Shown: positions 53,950-62,770 of the stretch, piece by piece | Layout: each line of letters starts with the position of its first letter | Position numbering within the stretch: the stretch's first letter is position 1 | Program-made: the position numbers and the translations under genes | Notes under the pieces: generated by a model | What the model was told of the DNA's origin: nothing | Databases searched by the model: none | Seen by the model: only the letters and a program-made list of their open reading frames with translations | Source of the DNA: Paenalcaligenes suwonensis | GTDB taxonomy: Bacteria; Pseudomonadota; Gammaproteobacteria; Burkholderiales; Burkholderiaceae_B | Length of the DNA stretch: 64,000 bases | Reading direction: 5' to 3' | NCBI RefSeq assembly: GCF_011290505.1 | Contig: NZ_JAANPV010000008.1 | Coordinates: 124,001-188,000 of the forward strand

Positions 53950-54825
53950 TTACTGAAATAGGCTTTGCGTAATCTGCATCACCAACGGAAAAGCAATCAC
54001 CAAAAACGTACAGGGCAAAATACAGCTCACTACCGGAAAAAGCATTTTTACCGGCGCTTCCAGCGCTTGCTTCTCGGCTCGTAAGAAACGCTCTTGCCTA
54101 TATTGGTCCGCTTGTGCTCGCAACACTGTACTTAACGACAACCCCATTTTGACGGCATTATCCAGATTGGCAGACAGTGCGGCAATTTCAACCAGACCAC
54201 TGTCGTGCACCAGACGTTCGAAACTTTGCTCTCTGCTCATGCCTGATCGCATTCTAAAGAGTGCTTGTTGCAATAGCCGCTGCAAGTCCCCCTCAGGCAA
54301 GCTTTCTGCTGCCGTTTGCAATGCCAACATCACCCCTGCCCCAGACTCTACTGATAACGCCAACACATCGAGAAAAAATGGATACTGACAACGTTGTGCA
54401 TGCACACGCCGCTGCCTTTCTTGATACCGAACCCACCACGGCAGCAGCACGGCTAATACACCAGCCATGAGCACCGCATAGCCATTCACACCTTGTTCGC
54501 CATACCAAGCGCTGAGTACAGCAACAGCTAGCATCACGCCTATGGTTTGCCCCACTACCCGCCCCAACAGCAAGAAAATAGACGATTGCTGTTCTATACC
54601 TAGCCAAAGCGCTACCTTACGCCGCCACTGCCATGGCAATACTGCCCACACCTGTTGCCCCAACAACTGACACAGCCACACAACCCACTCATGTCCTTTT
54701 CTGGCTTTAAGCTGCACTGGTACCTGCCGCCACCCACGTGATAACTCATACCCCATGCCTAACAAACTAAGCATGACAGTAATAGCCACCCACACTACGC
54801 TCGCATACTCCCAAAACCCTTGCAT
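53950..54825 (-). CDS. tadC: Tad pilus inner-membrane protein TadC
   Basis: A 291-residue type II secretion F-domain protein of the Flp/Tad pilus. Hydrophobic segments lie at about 8-25, 90-110, 112-130 and 265-290, around a cytoplasmic F domain (about 145-265) with LDVLALSVESGAGVMLALQTA and MSREQSFERLVHDSGLVEIA. It forms the inner-membrane platform with TadB. It starts two bases after tadB. Length is typical. Confidence 0.87.
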   Translation of the reverse strand: MQGFWEYASVVWVAITVMLSLLGMGYELSRGWRQVPVQLKARKGHEWVVWLCQLLGQQVWAVLPWQWRRKVALWLGIEQQSSIFLLLGRVVGQTIGVMLAVAVLSAWYGEQGVNGYAVLMAGVLAVLLPWWVRYQERQRRVHAQRCQYPFFLDVLALSVESGAGVMLALQTAAESLPEGDLQRLLQQALFRMRSGMSREQSFERLVHDSGLVEIAALSANLDNAVKMGLSLSTVLRAQADQYRQERFLRAEKQALEAPVKMLFPVVSCILPCTFLVIAFPLVMQITQSLFQ

Positions 54826-54827
54826 CG

Positions 54828-55679
54828 CTACACCTTAATTTGTGCAATTTTCCGCATCATGTGTAAGCCAGCCACCTCTAACACAACAATAAAAGTGGCT
54901 ACTCCCCAACCCGCCGGCTCAGCCCAAAAACTCTGCATGAGCTCTGGCTGCATCCAACTTAGTGCGGCAGCAATTAACAATGGCATAGCCGCCATTACCC
55001 ACGCCTGCAATGATGCCTGAGCCGTAAGCGTTTTCACCTTTTCTTCCAAGTAAAGACGCGTGCGTAAACTGTGCGCCAAACGCTCTAACACATCACTGAT
55101 GCGCCCACCACAACGCTGCGACACCTCCAAGCTCGCGGCTAAGAGTTGCGTTCCTTCGTGGGGAATACGGTATGAAAAATTAGCGACTGCTTGCTCCAAA
55201 CCTATGCCTAAGCGCAGCTCACGCAAACACAATTCAAGTTCGGCGCGTAATGGTGATTGGCTTTGTTGAGCTAACTGTTGAAATGCCACTTGCAACCCCA
55301 ACCCCGCACGAGACGCCGCGGCTAATGACTGTATGAACTCGGGCAACTGGCTACACACCTTAAGGTGACGTTTTCGTTGTAGTCGACGTAAATAGGGCGG
55401 CATCACCATCAGCAGTAACACAGGTGCTAACCAAGCCATCAGGATGCTGCCACTTAACCACCACAAAAACACCGCACTGCTGCCCAGCACAATGCTCAGT
55501 AGCAAAGCCAATGCCCGTGCATCCACAAACCAGTATGCCGACTCCAGCATGGCTTGTGACTGAGCATCTACCTGTTTCTTTTTTTGCTCAAACACAGCCC
55601 ATACTTTTGGCGCCATCCCCATCGTAAAGGCTGTCGCCGCTACCACTACGCCCAGCAATGCAGCTATCCACCACATCAT
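54828..55679 (-). CDS. tadB: Tad pilus inner-membrane protein TadB
   Basis: A protein of about 283 residues with hydrophobic segments near the N-terminus, at about 60-95 and at the C-terminus, and an F domain in the middle: ASRAGLGLQVAFQQLAQQSQSP and RCGGRISDVLERLAHSLRTRLYLEEK. It pairs with TadC in the pilus platform. I use the ATG at 55679 because AAGGAG lies six bases upstream; an ATG at 55703, overlapping the CpaF stop codon as ATGA, is an alternative that adds eight residues. Confidence 0.88.
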   Translation of the reverse strand: MMWWIAALLGVVVAATAFTMGMAPKVWAVFEQKKKQVDAQSQAMLESAYWFVDARALALLLSIVLGSSAVFLWWLSGSILMAWLAPVLLLMVMPPYLRRLQRKRHLKVCSQLPEFIQSLAAASRAGLGLQVAFQQLAQQSQSPLRAELELCLRELRLGIGLEQAVANFSYRIPHEGTQLLAASLEVSQRCGGRISDVLERLAHSLRTRLYLEEKVKTLTAQASLQAWVMAAMPLLIAAALSWMQPELMQSFWAEPAGWGVATFIVVLEVAGLHMMRKIAQIKV

Positions 55680-55699
55680 GCTCCTCTCCTTACTTGTGC

Positions 55700-57343
55700 T
55701 CATGCCACATTGCTAAACCAGCCCTGGTCCACCCATTCCATTTGATCGCTGAAAATACTGGGCATTAAGCCCTGACCTTTGAATATCACCTGACCTGTAG
55801 TGGAAACCTCGGCAGCAAACAACTCTTGTAGTTGAATACGCCCAGCCTCTAGCCCACAGATTTCTGTAATGGAATGGATAATACGTCTGCCATCTGACAA
55901 ACGCTTTTGCAGCACCAACACCTCTAGACTGCTCGCTATATGTTCGCGAGCAACCGTTACCGGTAAATCCATACCGGCTAGTAACACCAAAGTTTCCAAC
56001 CTATTTAATGCTTCGCGTGGAGTATTGGCATGCACGGTAGTCAGCGACCCTTCATGCCCCGTATTCATCGCCGCTAACATATCAAACGCCTCACCACCTC
56101 GGCACTCGCCCACCACAATGCGATCAGGCCGCATACGCAATGCATTACGTACTAAATCTCTGATACTCACCACACCCTCACCCTCTACGTTGGCCGGGCG
56201 CGCCTCTAGGGACACAAGATTGGCGAGATTTAACTGCAACTCGGCGGCATCTTCGATGGTAACTACCCGCTCATGCGCCGCGATGTAGTTGGTCAACACA
56301 TTAAGCAGTGTCGTTTTCCCCGAGCCAGTTCCTCCTGCCACCACCACATTTTTTCTGGCCTGCACACAACAACGAAGAAACTCTGCCATGCATGGGCTCA
56401 ACGCTCCGTAACTCAGCAGATCGTCCATCACCAACCGCCGGGAAGGAAATTTCCTAATGGTTAACGTAGGGCCTTTTAATGCGATGGGAGGCAACACAGC
56501 ATTCACTCGCGAACCATCCTTTAGCCTTGCATCTACCATCGGTGACGCATCATCTAAGCGCCTCCCTAAGGGGGAAACAATTCGCTCCATGATAGACACC
56601 AACGCGGCCTCACTGCTAAACACAGCGGCACTTTCTCTGCACTGCCCTTGAATTTCCACAAACACTTCGGTGGGTGAGTTCACCATAATTTCACTCACAT
56701 CGTGATCGCGTAAGAGCGCCTCTAGCGGCCCTAACCCCAACGCTTCGTCTAGCACGGCTTGCACCAATTGCTGTGTATTGATCGAAGGTGGTAAATCTGT
56801 AATTTTTGCCATTAACTGCTGTAAACAGCGCTCGGCCTCAACGCGCAACACGGCCTCATTCATATCACTGTATTGTTTTCTACGCAGTTCCAACGCATCG
56901 ACCAAACGGCTATGTAAGGGAGCCACATGTTCTGACAGCAATAAGGCTTGTGCCCGTTGCTCTGCTAACGAGGCATCGTAGTACTCATACCCTGCTGCGC
57001 TAGGCTCCGATAATGACACTACAGAGGTTTCACGTACAGGTTCCGACACGCTTTTGACTGTAAGCTGGCATGACCCTATCACCACACTATCGTTATCTAC
57101 TAAGGGACCATACTGCGTAATACGCTGCCCATTGACATAGGTACCCGCTAAACTGCCGCAGTCTTCTACAAAGTACTGCTGCGCATGTTGCGTAATACGT
57201 GCATGCTGTTTCGCAATGCGCCAGCCTTTAAGCACCAGTTCAGAACTACTGTCTTTGCCTATGACACAAGGCACCTGCAACGGCCATTCAAAGCGCTCTC
57301 CATTTTGATACTCGCCACACAACGTAAAGCTTTTCTCAGTCAT
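55700..57343 (-). CDS. cpaF: Tad pilus ATPase CpaF/TadA fused to an N-terminal FHA domain
   Basis: A secretion ATPase that powers Flp pilus assembly, 547 residues. Residues 1-110 are an FHA phosphothreonine-binding domain: GKDSSSELVLKGWRIAKQHARI and DCGSLAGTYVNGQRI fit its G, S-x-H and NG positions. Residues 170-547 are the CpaF ATPase with Walker A GGTGSGKTTLLN (near 337), the Asp box TIEDAAELQL, and GECRGGEAFDMLAAMNTGHEGS. I use the ATG at 57343, with AAGGGGC before it. It overlaps cpaC by eight bases. Confidence 0.92.
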   Translation of the reverse strand: MTEKSFTLCGEYQNGERFEWPLQVPCVIGKDSSSELVLKGWRIAKQHARITQHAQQYFVEDCGSLAGTYVNGQRITQYGPLVDNDSVVIGSCQLTVKSVSEPVRETSVVSLSEPSAAGYEYYDASLAEQRAQALLLSEHVAPLHSRLVDALELRRKQYSDMNEAVLRVEAERCLQQLMAKITDLPPSINTQQLVQAVLDEALGLGPLEALLRDHDVSEIMVNSPTEVFVEIQGQCRESAAVFSSEAALVSIMERIVSPLGRRLDDASPMVDARLKDGSRVNAVLPPIALKGPTLTIRKFPSRRLVMDDLLSYGALSPCMAEFLRCCVQARKNVVVAGGTGSGKTTLLNVLTNYIAAHERVVTIEDAAELQLNLANLVSLEARPANVEGEGVVSIRDLVRNALRMRPDRIVVGECRGGEAFDMLAAMNTGHEGSLTTVHANTPREALNRLETLVLLAGMDLPVTVAREHIASSLEVLVLQKRLSDGRRIIHSITEICGLEAGRIQLQELFAAEVSTTGQVIFKGQGLMPSIFSDQMEWVDQGWFSNVA

Positions 57344-58712
57344 GGCTAGCCCCTTGCAACAACGCACTTAGGGGTTGCACGGGTAATGCCCACTCTGGGC
57401 GCTGCGTCTTGTCATTGCCGCTGTGTTCTATGACCGTATTTAACCTAGGGGCCTCAGGGAATTGTTCTGCCACCATGGCTTGCGCTCTATGTACACGTTG
57501 CTGCATCACAGGGTGATCAGCCTCCACGATATGAGGCGTCACAAAGATGGCAAGCTCTGTTTCTTGTCTATGAAAACGTTCAGCACTAAAGGCCGCTCCC
57601 AACCCAGGCAATGTGCCCAAGCCTGGCACCCTATCTTGATTGCGAGCTACTTCTCTGGAGATGAAACCCGCCAGAATCAGGGTTTGCCCAGACTGCACAT
57701 TGAACTCGGTGGCTGTACGTCTGGTTTTAAGAGAGGGGCCACTAGGCACCGATAAACTAGGATCAATAGAACTGACCTCTACCTCTATACGTGAACGTAC
57801 AGCACCAGAACTTTGTATCAGTGGAGTAATACGCAAGGACACGCCATAGGCTTTGAACTGTGTGGAGTTATTCCCATTGTTGTCGGTCACTGTATAGGGC
57901 ACTTCACCGCCTGCCAAAAACTCTGCCGTACTCCCACTTCTGGCCAATAACTGCGGCTGCGCTAAGATAGTCGCCGCCCCCACTTCACTCAAGGCATGTA
58001 TGCGGGCAGACAACAAGGCATTAATACCAAAATACCCTTTGACTGCCGAACTGCCCATATCGGTGCCCACCACGGTTTCCCCTGGTCGTGCGCCTATACT
58101 GCCTGCTGAGCGCTCCCATGCGAGGCCAGCCGTAAACCCGCCCTCTGTGGTGTCACTCCAGCGCGTCCCTAAATTACGTAACGCATTTCTAGGCACCTCA
58201 ACTACCTGCACATCCAGCAGCACCATGGCATCCCACCCTTGGCTATCGCTTAAATCTAAAAGCTGGGGGTAACGCTTGGCCAACACCGCCAAATGTGCTT
58301 GCTGCCGATCACTAAGATGCGTCGCCTCTACCACTAACTTATCGCCCACTTCGCTGATTTCTACGCCGGGGATTTTGGCCAGTAGCTGTTTAAGTTCATT
58401 TTTGCTTTGGCGTACTCCGGTAGATAACACCTCAACCTGATAGGCCTGACTACTACCATTACGCTGCCACAACTGCACCGTACTGCTGCCCTCATTGCGA
58501 GCAAAAACAATCACTTCTTGTTCCTCGGTAGTAACGGCATTCAACACATGACCATCGCCAACCGCTACTCGCGCTAGCTCAGGTACGTTTAACACGCGCA
58601 TATCCCCTACCTGCATTTGCCAGCTTTCAGCCTGCGCTGCTGACATTGCCCAGCCTATCGCCAAACACAAGGCACCCACGCGCACGAAGTAAGCGCTGTT
58701 GTACTTACTCAT
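57336..58712 (-). CDS. cpaC: Tad pilus outer-membrane secretin CpaC/RcpA
   Basis: A 459-residue secretin forming the outer-membrane channel. I use the ATG at 58712, preceded by GGGAGAGG, which gives a clean signal peptide (about 1-28, ending AQA). The N-terminal pilus/BON-like part starts MQVGDMRVLNVPELARVAVG. The C-terminal secretin domain has LDVQVVEVPRNALRNLGTRW, ATILAQPQLLARSGSTAEFLAGGEVPY and SGQTLILAGFISREV. It overlaps cpaB by eight bases. Confidence 0.92.
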   Translation of the reverse strand: MSKYNSAYFVRVGALCLAIGWAMSAAQAESWQMQVGDMRVLNVPELARVAVGDGHVLNAVTTEEQEVIVFARNEGSSTVQLWQRNGSSQAYQVEVLSTGVRQSKNELKQLLAKIPGVEISEVGDKLVVEATHLSDRQQAHLAVLAKRYPQLLDLSDSQGWDAMVLLDVQVVEVPRNALRNLGTRWSDTTEGGFTAGLAWERSAGSIGARPGETVVGTDMGSSAVKGYFGINALLSARIHALSEVGAATILAQPQLLARSGSTAEFLAGGEVPYTVTDNNGNNSTQFKAYGVSLRITPLIQSSGAVRSRIEVEVSSIDPSLSVPSGPSLKTRRTATEFNVQSGQTLILAGFISREVARNQDRVPGLGTLPGLGAAFSAERFHRQETELAIFVTPHIVEADHPVMQQRVHRAQAMVAEQFPEAPRLNTVIEHSGNDKTQRPEWALPVQPLSALLQGASHD

Positions 58713-59685
58713 ATGCCTCTCCCTGCAGCATAGATAAGCTGCTATCTGTATTGCCCCAATCATGACCTGTCGCGTTCTGGGGTTCGGATACACCCTCTAT
58801 CCCATAAGCCTGTGCAGGCAGTGAAAACAAAGCCCGCGCCGCCGAAATAGCCGTTGCAGCAGGAGCTAAGGCTTGCAGCTTCCTATTCTGTTGATTGCCA
58901 TACACCACAGGCGCTGACTTTGCCACTTTGGGTGGTGCTGGCGCAGCGATCCCTAACAACGCCGCCAAATCACCCCGAATTGCCCTATCCGACACCCCTG
59001 TATCGCCCACTGGACGCAACATAGCCGTCAAGGTTCCTGCCTGCCTAGCCGCTAGTAATGTCACGCCCTCTTCAGGGCTTACGTCCAAAGTTAAGGTGCT
59101 GGCCTCATAACTCGTGTCGGAAAGGTATTCCGTATTACGGTTAATCGCCAATACCCGCACACCTTGCAATAGCGGTGATGAAATACGACGTCGCTGATAG
59201 TCAAACGATACATACACATCAATTAAGTCCCCTGCTTGCAGTAAGCCCGCGACCGAACTAAGTACATCGGCAGGGATCGTCAAAGCTCGTCTCCCAGACT
59301 GCAATGTAGAGGAAAACCTATCTGGCTCTGGCTCCTTCACGTGCGCGTGCAAAATCAAGTCTCCCGCTGCCAATGGGTATGCCAATGTTTGATTCTCTAT
59401 CGCCAGAAAATATGCAGGCGACAAACTGTCACTGCTAATAAGGTGCTCTGGAAAATCACGTACAGCCACATCAGCACTCTCTAACATAGCGCCTACTGGC
59501 AACGCTCGTGCAGCCACTAAGCGTTGCACCATAGGTACCGACGCACGCGCCTCTAGTTCTTGTTTTTTGTCGTCCAAATAACGAACACTAGACCACACCG
59601 CCAACGCCGCCCCCATGAATGAAAGCAGTAACCAAATTACGGTGGCCTTATACTCCCACAGCAATGGTCGCCATCCCTTTTGCAT
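58705..59685 (-). CDS. cpaB: Tad pilus assembly protein CpaB/RcpC
   Basis: A 326-residue periplasmic protein with one N-terminal membrane segment (about 12-32). A SAF-type domain follows: VPMVQRLVAARALPVGAMLESADVAVRDFP (about 49-78). A CpaB/RcpC domain comes next, with AGLLQAGDLIDVYVSF and LDVSPEEGVTLLAARQAGTLTAMLRP. It links the inner membrane to the secretin. The C-terminal 80 residues are polar and low-complexity. Confidence 0.88.
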   Translation of the reverse strand: MQKGWRPLLWEYKATVIWLLLSFMGAALAVWSSVRYLDDKKQELEARASVPMVQRLVAARALPVGAMLESADVAVRDFPEHLISSDSLSPAYFLAIENQTLAYPLAAGDLILHAHVKEPEPDRFSSTLQSGRRALTIPADVLSSVAGLLQAGDLIDVYVSFDYQRRRISSPLLQGVRVLAINRNTEYLSDTSYEASTLTLDVSPEEGVTLLAARQAGTLTAMLRPVGDTGVSDRAIRGDLAALLGIAAPAPPKVAKSAPVVYGNQQNRKLQALAPAATAISAARALFSLPAQAYGIEGVSEPQNATGHDWGNTDSSLSMLQGEAYE

Positions 59686-59709
59686 GCCTTCCCCCTTAAA
59701 ACAGTCCTA

Positions 59710-60369
59710 CTATTGCCAGCGTAAAACGTACACGCCCATGAGTTCACCTAGCTGCACCCATGTCAGTAACCACTGCTCAGCACCACGTTGAAAGCTCATC
59801 GCATATTGATCTGCCTGAAACCGAATCGCCGGAAACTCTTGCCGCAACACAGCCTGCAATACCGACTGGGGCTCTACCCCTTTTTGCACGCTGTACCACT
59901 GATGCTCCACCACACTGTCTGCCAACTTTTCACTCCATGCCCAAAGCAGTTGTAAGGCAGAATGCGTTAATAAAGGCTGATGTACCGGCTGCTGTGATCG
60001 CATACAACTGAGTGACAAAAAAGCCTGAGTCGTCGCAATTTTTTGTAGCCGCAACACACACGGATTTACTGTAGCGGACTGCCCCCATGTCACCTCATGT
60101 GTCTGCACAAAGACCTGATCAAACTCCGCGTACGCTTCTTGTAAACGCTGCGTAAAAAGGGATGCCTCCACGCCCTCTACTTGCCAAGCGTAGTACCACA
60201 GCGCTTCTGACTTCATCGCGATTAACGTTTCAACGTTATAAAGGCTAAGCACGTTCTCTATATGCTGCAGCGGCGTGCGCCACTGTGCCTGTGCAGGCGC
60301 GATCCCCATACAAGCCATCACGGCACCACACACTACATAACGCCATTTCAAGTAACGCTCGCGCACCAT
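59710..60369 (-). CDS. Uncharacterised exported protein of the Tad operon
   Basis: A 219-residue protein that I cannot assign. It has a signal peptide (about 1-28, ending AQAQ) and a mature helical part with many Gln and aromatic residues and two or three cysteines. It stands between cpaB and the TadE-like gene on the same strand, with AGCAGGAG before its ATG. The position between pilus components suggests an accessory factor for assembly, in the place where other loci carry TadZ or RcpB-like proteins; no sequence link to these is visible. Confidence 0.6.
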   Translation of the reverse strand: MVRERYLKWRYVVCGAVMACMGIAPAQAQWRTPLQHIENVLSLYNVETLIAMKSEALWYYAWQVEGVEASLFTQRLQEAYAEFDQVFVQTHEVTWGQSATVNPCVLRLQKIATTQAFLSLSCMRSQQPVHQPLLTHSALQLLWAWSEKLADSVVEHQWYSVQKGVEPQSVLQAVLRQEFPAIRFQADQYAMSFQRGAEQWLLTWVQLGELMGVYVLRWQ

Positions 60370-60442
60370 GGTTTACTCCTGCTGCTCATAACGCATAGGT
60401 ACACGATGTTCCCAACGTTGTAGCCAATTACGCTCTGGCCCT

Positions 60443-60991
60443 TCACGCCCCCCAAGCGTGATCCACATCAGACACTACTCGTGCCATGCGTTGCACATGC
60501 CCCTGACTGCGCTGTGCTGATGTGGCCCACCACTGTGGTGCTTTTTCTAACCGCTGTCGTACAGCCGTTGCATCTGTGGCATCCCCACCTCCCACCAGCA
60601 CCACGTGCTGCTGCTGTAACGACAAGGAGGGAAACAAGGCATGATCCAAGGTTTTCTGGATACGACTTTGATGCAGCCCAGAATCTTCAAGCTGTACTTC
60701 TGTCGCTAACCCTCGTGTCTCGTTGCGCAGCCCCATTTTCCAGTCATACGACTCACTGGAGTACTGCATACCTTTGGCTTCCGATTGTTGCAACGCATGA
60801 CGTTGCTGAGGAGTCAGAGCAAGGTCTGCCGACCACAATTTGGTACGTAAGAAAGCACCATGTGCTGCCGCCAACTGCAGACGACTTTTCTCATGCTGCG
60901 CATACAACAGCCAATGTGCCATCACTAGCACGGCCACCAACACGGGAAACAGCACGATCCCCTCTACCATTGCCTGCCCTCGTTGTGTCAT
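60443..60991 (-). CDS. TadE-like minor pseudopilin (possible frameshifted C-terminus)
   Basis: A 182-residue protein with the TadE-type start QRGQAMVEGIVLFPVLVAVL (about 3-22): a short leader followed by a hydrophobic helix, as in minor pseudopilins. The rest is a periplasmic domain. I use the ATG at 60991, which overlaps the TadG-like stop codon. The stop at 60443 follows a run of six G (60448-60453 on the plus strand). One base fewer would extend the protein by about 24 residues to a TAA at 60373-60375, just before the next gene. The shorter form may therefore reflect a frameshift or phase variation. Confidence 0.77.
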   Translation of the reverse strand: MTQRGQAMVEGIVLFPVLVAVLVMAHWLLYAQHEKSRLQLAAAHGAFLRTKLWSADLALTPQQRHALQQSEAKGMQYSSESYDWKMGLRNETRGLATEVQLEDSGLHQSRIQKTLDHALFPSLSLQQQHVVLVGGGDATDATAVRQRLEKAPQWWATSAQRSQGHVQRMARVVSDVDHAWGA

Positions 60992-62277
60992 GGCGCCCCC
61001 TTGCTCGTTGTGTCCCATGGCACCAAAGCCGGCTGCCAATACGGCATAAATAAATTGGGCCTATGCCGCGTTTTGGCGGGTGCCACATACGACACTGCTG
61101 CCGCACTAGAGGTACGCAAGATGGGATCCATCGCTAGCTGTTCAACTTGCACCCTTAACTGCACCCTAGACACCTCGGGCTCCAGAACTACAGCAGGCTG
61201 CAATAGAGCACTTCGCAAGGGTTGTGCCAACTTATACCCATATGAACTGGCCAAGGGGTTGGCATCTTCGCCTAGCAAGTTCCAGCCAGCCACCTCGTTG
61301 ACCCAACGCCAGAAATCTTGTTTAGAAAAATTCTCAGGAGGATCTTCTACAAACACCCCTTGGGGAAGCTGGCCCGGCTTGCCCGGAACCCAGGCATAAC
61401 CCATGGCGTACTCGCGGTAGTAACAGCCTATCCAACGGTTAGAACGCAAGGCGTGGAATGACAAGGTATCACCACTGTGCCAACCCACGCTGTCATCCAA
61501 CTGCGTTTCTCCACGCCTGCGTAACTGATGACGCAAACTAGGACAACGCGCGCTGACTACCCAACGATTTTTAGCGGTGTAGTGTCGAGGCTGTAAAAAA
61601 GCATAGTGACGCGCACTAGCACGCACCCAGTCCGCTACAAATGCCCGCGCTGCTGTAGTCGTCAAGACAGACTGTGGCTGCTGTTGCAACCGTAGCAGCA
61701 ACGTAGAGGTGGTAGTAAGCTCGGGGTAGTTACGGCGCAGTACTAGCTCGGCGTTTTTCTCTGCCAAACTCAAAAAATGCTGCTGTAGATTCTCCTGCAC
61801 ACGGCTAAAAATCTGATTACTAAACTCTGCATGCACGTCTGCAGCGCGTTGCAACTGCGTTTGTAGTGCGAGGCTTTCCCCTAAATTCAGTGCCTTAACC
61901 GACGAGACATAGGCCTTTGCATGAGCAGGCCCGAACATCAGCCCTATCAAACTAGCCGGAGGGTTCCTTCTGCTCACATTTTGGGCTTGTGTCAGCGAAA
62001 AATGGCCCCACGATGCTGTTGTTGCTAAGTGAGCGCTCGCCACATGATGTGCCACATAGGCACGGTTAAGTAAGGCCAACATATTCAGCAACCTCGCCTG
62101 TACCAAGCCCGCACTATACACAGCGGTATCGGTGGCACTGTTTTGTCGCATACGCGCAGCGCTGATATCCCCTAGCCAAAATGCACGATTAAATAACAGC
62201 AGCAGCACCGCTACACAGACTATCCCCAGCACCAACACCTGCCCTTGCTGAGCGGATGAGTTGAGTGGGTGCGTCAT
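60988..62277 (-). CDS. TadG-like pilus assembly protein
   Basis: A 429-residue protein starting with SSAQQGQVLVLGIVCVAVLLLLFNR: a short basic-polar head, then a hydrophobic segment at about 13-32, as in TadG/RcpG-type proteins that are processed like pilins. The large periplasmic part (about 40-429) is helical early on (many Ala, Gln and Leu) and has five cysteines or so. The usual von Willebrand A domain of some TadG proteins is not evident. It overlaps the pilin and TadE-like genes by four bases each. Confidence 0.74.
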   Translation of the reverse strand: MTHPLNSSAQQGQVLVLGIVCVAVLLLLFNRAFWLGDISAARMRQNSATDTAVYSAGLVQARLLNMLALLNRAYVAHHVASAHLATTASWGHFSLTQAQNVSRRNPPASLIGLMFGPAHAKAYVSSVKALNLGESLALQTQLQRAADVHAEFSNQIFSRVQENLQQHFLSLAEKNAELVLRRNYPELTTTSTLLLRLQQQPQSVLTTTAARAFVADWVRASARHYAFLQPRHYTAKNRWVVSARCPSLRHQLRRRGETQLDDSVGWHSGDTLSFHALRSNRWIGCYYREYAMGYAWVPGKPGQLPQGVFVEDPPENFSKQDFWRWVNEVAGWNLLGEDANPLASSYGYKLAQPLRSALLQPAVVLEPEVSRVQLRVQVEQLAMDPILRTSSAAAVSYVAPAKTRHRPNLFMPYWQPALVPWDTTSKGAP

Positions 62278-62507
62278 TGCGGAACCCCAGAATTATTACC
62301 GGTAAAGGACTGTAGGCTTTTGGTGTTGGCTTGTTCGGTTGCTGACTTCGCTGCTTGGCTTGCCGCTTGGCTCATCTGTGAACCATCTTCACCCGCTAGT
62401 TCATTCGCAATCGCCGCCGTCTGCGAGCGCACCACTTGGCCAAACAATTGGAAAACCGCAATAGCGGCAATTGCCACTAATGCCACAATAATGATGTATT
62501 CGACCAA
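62274..62507 (-). CDS. Flp-type pilin, 5'-truncated
   Basis: The reading frame encodes VEYIIIVALVAIAAIAVFQLFG, the hydrophobic spine and processing-site glutamate-tyrosine of a Flp pilin, then a 45-residue Ala/Ser/Gln-rich tail. The family's leader (basic residues and a GQG- or GQA-type cleavage site) is missing. Upstream the frame reads HVL and closes at a stop codon about 35 bases away, with no ATG; only a TTG at 62507 without a ribosome-binding site could start it. An ATG eight bases upstream is out of frame. The gene is thus probably cut at its 5' end by a rearrangement and may be non-functional. Confidence 0.7.
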   Translation of the reverse strand: MVEYIIIVALVAIAAIAVFQLFGQVVRSQTAAIANELAGEDGSQMSQAASQAAKSATEQANTKSLQSFTGNNSGVPQ

Positions 62508-62770
62508 TACATGATTGAAGCTATCTAATATATTGATCTATATGGTTTTTATTATTTATTTTGTCTAATATGAAACGACCACCTCGTGTCTGTAAGCCTT
62601 TGTTTTGTATAGATAGCCCATGGAAGTATTAGACAGTACTGTTCTGCTATCTCAAAAAACTCAAAACGACAGAATCACCATAGACAGCACCATTACCTAA
62701 CCCAGCGTAGTGATGCGTGATACGCTTATCAAAATCTGTCTTAGACTAACTCAAATAAGGAAGATAAAAC

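Noticed and set aside
60481-61053. 190-codon plus-strand open frame opposite the TadE-like gene
   Set aside because: It crosses two overlapping, well-ordered Tad genes and shows no recognisable domain.
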